Shown here in pieces: positions 59,801 through 64,000 of a stretch of DNA of 64,000 nt. The notes under the pieces were generated by a model. It worked only from the letters and a program-made list of their open reading frames with translations, made no database searches and had not been told where the DNA came from. The stretch covers positions 29,200,470-29,264,469 of the forward strand of contig OW028584.1 of NCBI GenBank assembly GCA_932294295.1, in the 5' to 3' direction. A program made the position numbers and the translations under genes. Every line of letters begins with the position of its first letter. The first letter of the stretch is position 1. The DNA comes from Alitta virens. Taxonomy: Eukaryota; Annelida; Polychaeta; Phyllodocida; Nereididae.

Positions 59801-60376
59801 AGTAAAAGTCAAGACAAGGAAAAAAAAAGGTCTGTTCGGTTACTTTTTTTTCACATTTCTTTAAAAAAAATATTAAACTTTTACATCCGCTTTTCGCATC
59901 ACATATTCACAAAGTTAGCCCAGCATAACTCCTTTATTGCGTTTCACCATCAATTGAGCGCTTTGTATCGATGCGCTGTATCCAACACTCCCAATTGCCT
60001 GTTGTTAATTAATAATGAGGACAGTACAAAGCACCACTGCGATGATACACCGCCAGTCATTTCTGGCTAGCTACAAAATGTCTAAGTATACACCACTGCC
60101 AAAGCAGAAAATGGCTGAGCAATTCACCCACTCCATGACAATGGACAGGTGATGCTATAAGACCTCAGTTGCCATGGCAACATACAAACTTTTCAGGTAA
60201 CGTCAAAATGTGTATGGCATTTATGCTATTGTGGCTGTCAGCTATTCAGGCTTAGAGTGGGAACTGAACACAAGGTGTCTGACGCCTGCTACGTGTTGAA
60301 CGCTGGGGTGTAATTATCAAGATGACCTACATAATATCTAGAAATATTACTGATTTTATAGCCAGGCCCTCAAAGA

Positions 60377-60393
60377 GGGGGAGGGGGGGGGGG
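60377..60393. repeat. G-rich homopolymer tract
   Basis: G5-A-G11 run in non-coding sequence. Confidence 0.9.
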
Positions 60394-61790
60394 AGCGCAC
60401 TCTCCACAAAATCCCCAAAATTGAAAAGTGTCATAACTCGACCTTGATTATATTATATAACAATTTGACTGTACAAGGAAGTCACGAAAAGGCTGGGAAT
60501 AAATTTTAGCATTTCTTGCACTGCCTATAAACTATGCAAACATTTGATAAGGGCATGTTCAAGTTCCAGTTCAACAACTTTGCACGTTTTGAACACCAAT
60601 TATTTCTCAGTGACACAAATTCCCCATGATTCAGATAGAGTGTAAATATATCATCAAGCTATGTGTGATCTCTTTACTATGTTCATTCATACCATGTATA
60701 ATTATATTATATTAGTAATTTTCTAGCCTCATATAAGTATAGATTTGAGAACAAAAATTAAAATGACAGTACCTCTTATCATGCTAATGTAGAACAATCA
60801 CCACAGTTACTGTATAAGTAAATAGAAATCAATTATTACTGGTATTGTAAATATTGTTAAATTTTATCTATTACAACTGCTTTTGGATCAAAGCAATGTA
60901 ACTTTAAAAATCAAGGTCTCTTTAAATATGACGGAAGTAGCTACTTCTGTGTAACATATTTAACTGCATATTATCTTGAATCCTTGCCACAGTTCCTTGA
61001 ATATGTTGAACCAACTGACAAATATAATACAGCAACCCAAATGTAGTGGTAGTGGTGGTGGAGTGTATATGCACACAAAGAATGACATACATTAACGGTG
61101 GACCCCCTTCATTTCAACAGAGTTAGTCATCTGTGTTCAAGTCACTTAAATTCTCTGTGTTACATGCCTTTATCATGGAAGTATGCTTATATCAAGTTCA
61201 TACTGGTTTACTTCATACTCTGCACATTATACAGTACAGTTAAATTGTGTCCAAACAAAGTCTTCATATATACAGTCACTAGAGACTCCATGACACATGT
61301 AAAATCATAAATTGGGGGAAAAACTTTAGTGTTCTGTTTTTATACAAGACTGCCTGTCTTATGATACAATGTATGAGAATAACCATATTCAATTATTCAT
61401 TGCAATTTTTTTGTTGTAAGTTTGTTTGTTTTATCCAGATTTTTTATATACTTTTTTATATATCAGATCTTTTTTGTCACTTTATAAATAGCACAGAAAA
61501 TATGTTTTATAAACATTGTCTTTTTAGTTGTGCAGTCTAGGATTTACATATACACAAGCATTTGCCCATTGGACAATGTCTCCTCTTTTTACTACCAACA
61601 ATACATAAGAAAGAACTATTTGTTTGTTTGTTTATATGTTTACATTCAACACCCACTGACCTACTCTAGCGACACAGTGACCCAAAAAATCCATTGATCT
61701 ATAGTTCAGTGCAAATAAATTTATAAGATTAAATAGAATTAATGCAAACAATATAACATTTCAATACTTAGGATTATATGGGAGATATTT
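60394..61790. other. Non-coding AT-rich stretch
   Basis: Only short unsupported frames. No repeat boundary seen. Confidence 0.4.
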
Positions 61791-61805
61791 AGGTCACAGT
61801 GACCT
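61791..61805. promoter_or_regulatory. Perfect palindromic estrogen-response-type element
   Basis: AGGTCACAGTGACCT, an exact AGGTCAnnnTGACCT palindrome. Further tgacct and aggtca half-sites lie within 150 bases (61660-61850). Known as the binding site of ER-type receptors; function here is not shown. Confidence 0.5.
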
Positions 61806-62705
61806 ATTTTTAAAACCACACACTAATCCCTTTAAATGACCTACTTGTAGAGATCAACCACAGATAAACCATGGACAGACAACACAAGCACAGATAAAAA
61901 GCTTAGGCTAGTTGACATATAGACAACAAAAAAAGATTTTTCGTGACATTACACATCGGTGAATGGTTGGCCATAAGTCGAATGACATTTCTTTGTGACA
62001 TTTCTTTGTAAGCTGATCACTAAATTTAGCATAAAGTGGAGTTCTCTCTAGTCTTTGATAAACAAAGAAAAATGTGGTGAAGAGTCACCATAGAGCAAGT
62101 AGAAGAGTCATGTACATCATACAATGTGTACATATACCTGTAGAAGTCTTACTAGAAGAACTGCAAATATAACATGCTTTCTTTAGTTTACAATTGTGAA
62201 TGTGAAATATGACAAGCTGAACTATAGTCTACATATATCACAGTCAGGCGAGTAAAACTCTTTGTCACTATGAACGACCCCTTTTCTTTTTTTTCTATTT
62301 TTTTTACACAAAAATCATAGCATAAAATTAGTTTACGATTCTGTTGTAGCAAAATTTGACCACATTGTCTATTATAATCTAATATTAGTCAATGAAGCCA
62401 TACAATGTGACATTGGTCAGAATATACATCAAATATTTATAAGCTAGATATTTCCATCATCACGACATATTAATATCAAACTTGTTTAGAAATTAGACCA
62501 TGATGGCTCCATGTTTAGATCAAGCACCATCCCATTTTCAGTCAATTTGCCCAAAATTATCATGCGCAACAATCTATAAGTAAACAGAAAAATGTCCTTG
62601 TTTACATGTTGCCAAAATGGCTGACATGATAGTCGGCATGTCACCGTTGAACATCAATAGACATCCCATGAACACCTAAGCTATTCAACTGCATTTGTCA
62701 CAGGT

Positions 62706-62844
62706 CACTGGCGGATCCAGCCGACTCTACAGGGGGGGGGGGGCACAGGGGGGGGGGGGGAAATGACAAAAATCATGACTGAATAGAAATTAAGATTGGT
62801 ATGGGGGGGGTGTCCCAATGCCCCCTCCCCTGGATCCGCCAGTG
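62706..62844. mobile_element. Short MITE with GGATCC terminal repeats and poly-G tracts
   Basis: Inverted ends CACTGGCGGATCCAG and CTGGATCCGCCAGTG enclose about 110 bp with two G12-13 tracts and a G8 run. No clear target duplication. I have an impression of similar ends in other invertebrate genomes, but cannot name the family. Confidence 0.75.
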
Positions 62845-63239
62845 GCATTAGCATATAAGAGGATGTAGCACATGCATATTCAGCAGTACAGGTAAACTGT
62901 GCTGCTAAGGTCACTCGTGTGCAGTTAATTGCTAATTGAGATGGAATTCTTACATGTGCTTTGTCAGTGCGGTATCTAGTTACACAATAATTTGTTGAGA
63001 TTATGGCGACATTGTGTTGCGGATAATTTGGGGCAAATGGAATGAAAACGAGGTGGTCACATGTCTAAACATTCGAATGCTGTTACTATCACGATATGAA
63101 ATATCTATCTTATATGTGATGTACATCCTGGTCAAATGTCATAACATTATTTGTTAACAAAGCAATAAAAAATCCACCTAATTCGCTTTTATTCTAGATA
63201 TAAATCGTATCTATGTTACACATAACCTCCAGAATTAGA

Positions 63240-64000
63240 TTGCATTGTCACAATTCTTATACCTGGTTCACACTACATTGTACTATAATGCTCAAACAAC
63301 AACCCCGCCTCATAATCATATAACGATCATGCATAATTATAATGATCATAACTATGGCCAAAAATGCCACGATTGTGCATTGTATCCACTACGTAATATT
63401 GAATGCAGCTCAGCGCGAACAGCATGCAGCATGAAACGCTTTGGAGATGCTGTTCGGTTGCATATTGCTTTTCACAATGTCATGACAACAGTGGCATTTT
63501 ACCTGAACTTGGCTGGACCAGCAAATGCTCTTAACATTGATTTGGATGTGGGAGCACAGAAACACACTGCGAGTGATCACACACGAACACAGAATAAAGC
63601 TCAGAGTGTGTACTGACCAAGCTTCGGGCTGAGTGCAGCAACACATGAATAAATAGCACCTATGATGTCATTTATAATGATTATATATAGCCAGAATGAC
63701 ACTGCAGACAGTGTAGAATTCTCTGTTATGTTAACATATTAAATACTCAAGCTATTGAACAGCTACTACCATATTCGCCTCTATAGCATCATCAAGGTCA
63801 TTCAAGCATTATCAAAGTCATTCATGATGCTTTGTGTGACTTTGTAATACCATGTTTTTCTCTCTCAAATTCACACATCAGTACTCCAGAAATATGATAT
63901 TAAAACTAAACATGATTTTTAAACTGAAAAGTCAATAAACAATCAAGGCTACACTAAATTAATTACAATCATACCCTATTCAGTTAGTTAGTTTCTTAAA
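63240..64000. other. Terminal non-coding stretch
   Basis: A 123-residue plus-strand frame (63245-63616) has no recognised similarity. Its sequence begins with tacctggttcacactaca, a repeat-like end, and a partial inverted counterpart may lie near 63605. I do not call it a gene. Confidence 0.4.

Noticed and set aside
63245..63616. 123-residue plus-strand frame
   Set aside because: No recognisable domain, biased composition, and a repeat-like start. Not enough to call a gene.

Overview
The window is eukaryotic, AT-rich genomic DNA. GT-AG introns, long microsatellites, homopolymer G/C tracts and many short inverted-repeat (MITE-like) elements suggest a non-vertebrate metazoan, probably marine. 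I would guess an invertebrate deuterostome or lophotrochozoan, but the sequence alone does not settle this.

One gene can be read with confidence. It is a BAZ2-family (BAZ2A/TIP5, BAZ2B, fly Toutatis) chromatin-remodelling subunit on the minus strand, from a probable start codon at 45098 to a stop codon at 11712. I assembled 35 coding exons by hand. Every junction is GT-AG, all phases agree, and the sum is 7104 coding bases, or 2367 residues plus a stop. Domain order is: low-complexity Ser/Ala/Pro N-terminus; RG-rich and AT-hook-like segment; acidic Ser/Asp segment; MBD/TAM domain; long charged coiled coil built from microexons; DDT; WHIM-type motifs; one 1.6-kb linker exon; the BAZ2 GWWRI block; two adjacent PHD fingers; bromodomain. 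The N-terminus, the RELRIPLE-like MBD entry and the ERERRRQHM coiled coil resemble BAZ2B more than BAZ2A. The usual job of such proteins is to partner an ISWI ATPase and read modified histones.

The first coding exon begins with a splice acceptor, so at least one upstream non-coding exon is missing from the model. It may lie in 45.1-64 kb or beyond. That 19-kb region holds no gene I can support. It contains a young Harbinger-like MITE, a 32/33-bp minisatellite, CTG/CAG tracts, tRNA-like SINE fragments and many copies of one dispersed repeat family. Downstream of the stop (1-11.7 kb) I see the probable 3' UTR, several inverted-repeat elements, a TCTA/TCCA microsatellite and one isolated exon-like open segment (6811-6911, minus) that may belong to a neighbouring gene.

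Most introns longer than about 500 bp carry a small foldback element. At least two recurring families occupy several BAZ2 introns each. One is built around TGACGTCA palindromes and the other around paired CCAAT motifs. No bacterial, phage or CRISPR features, no rRNA and no intact tRNA were recognised.
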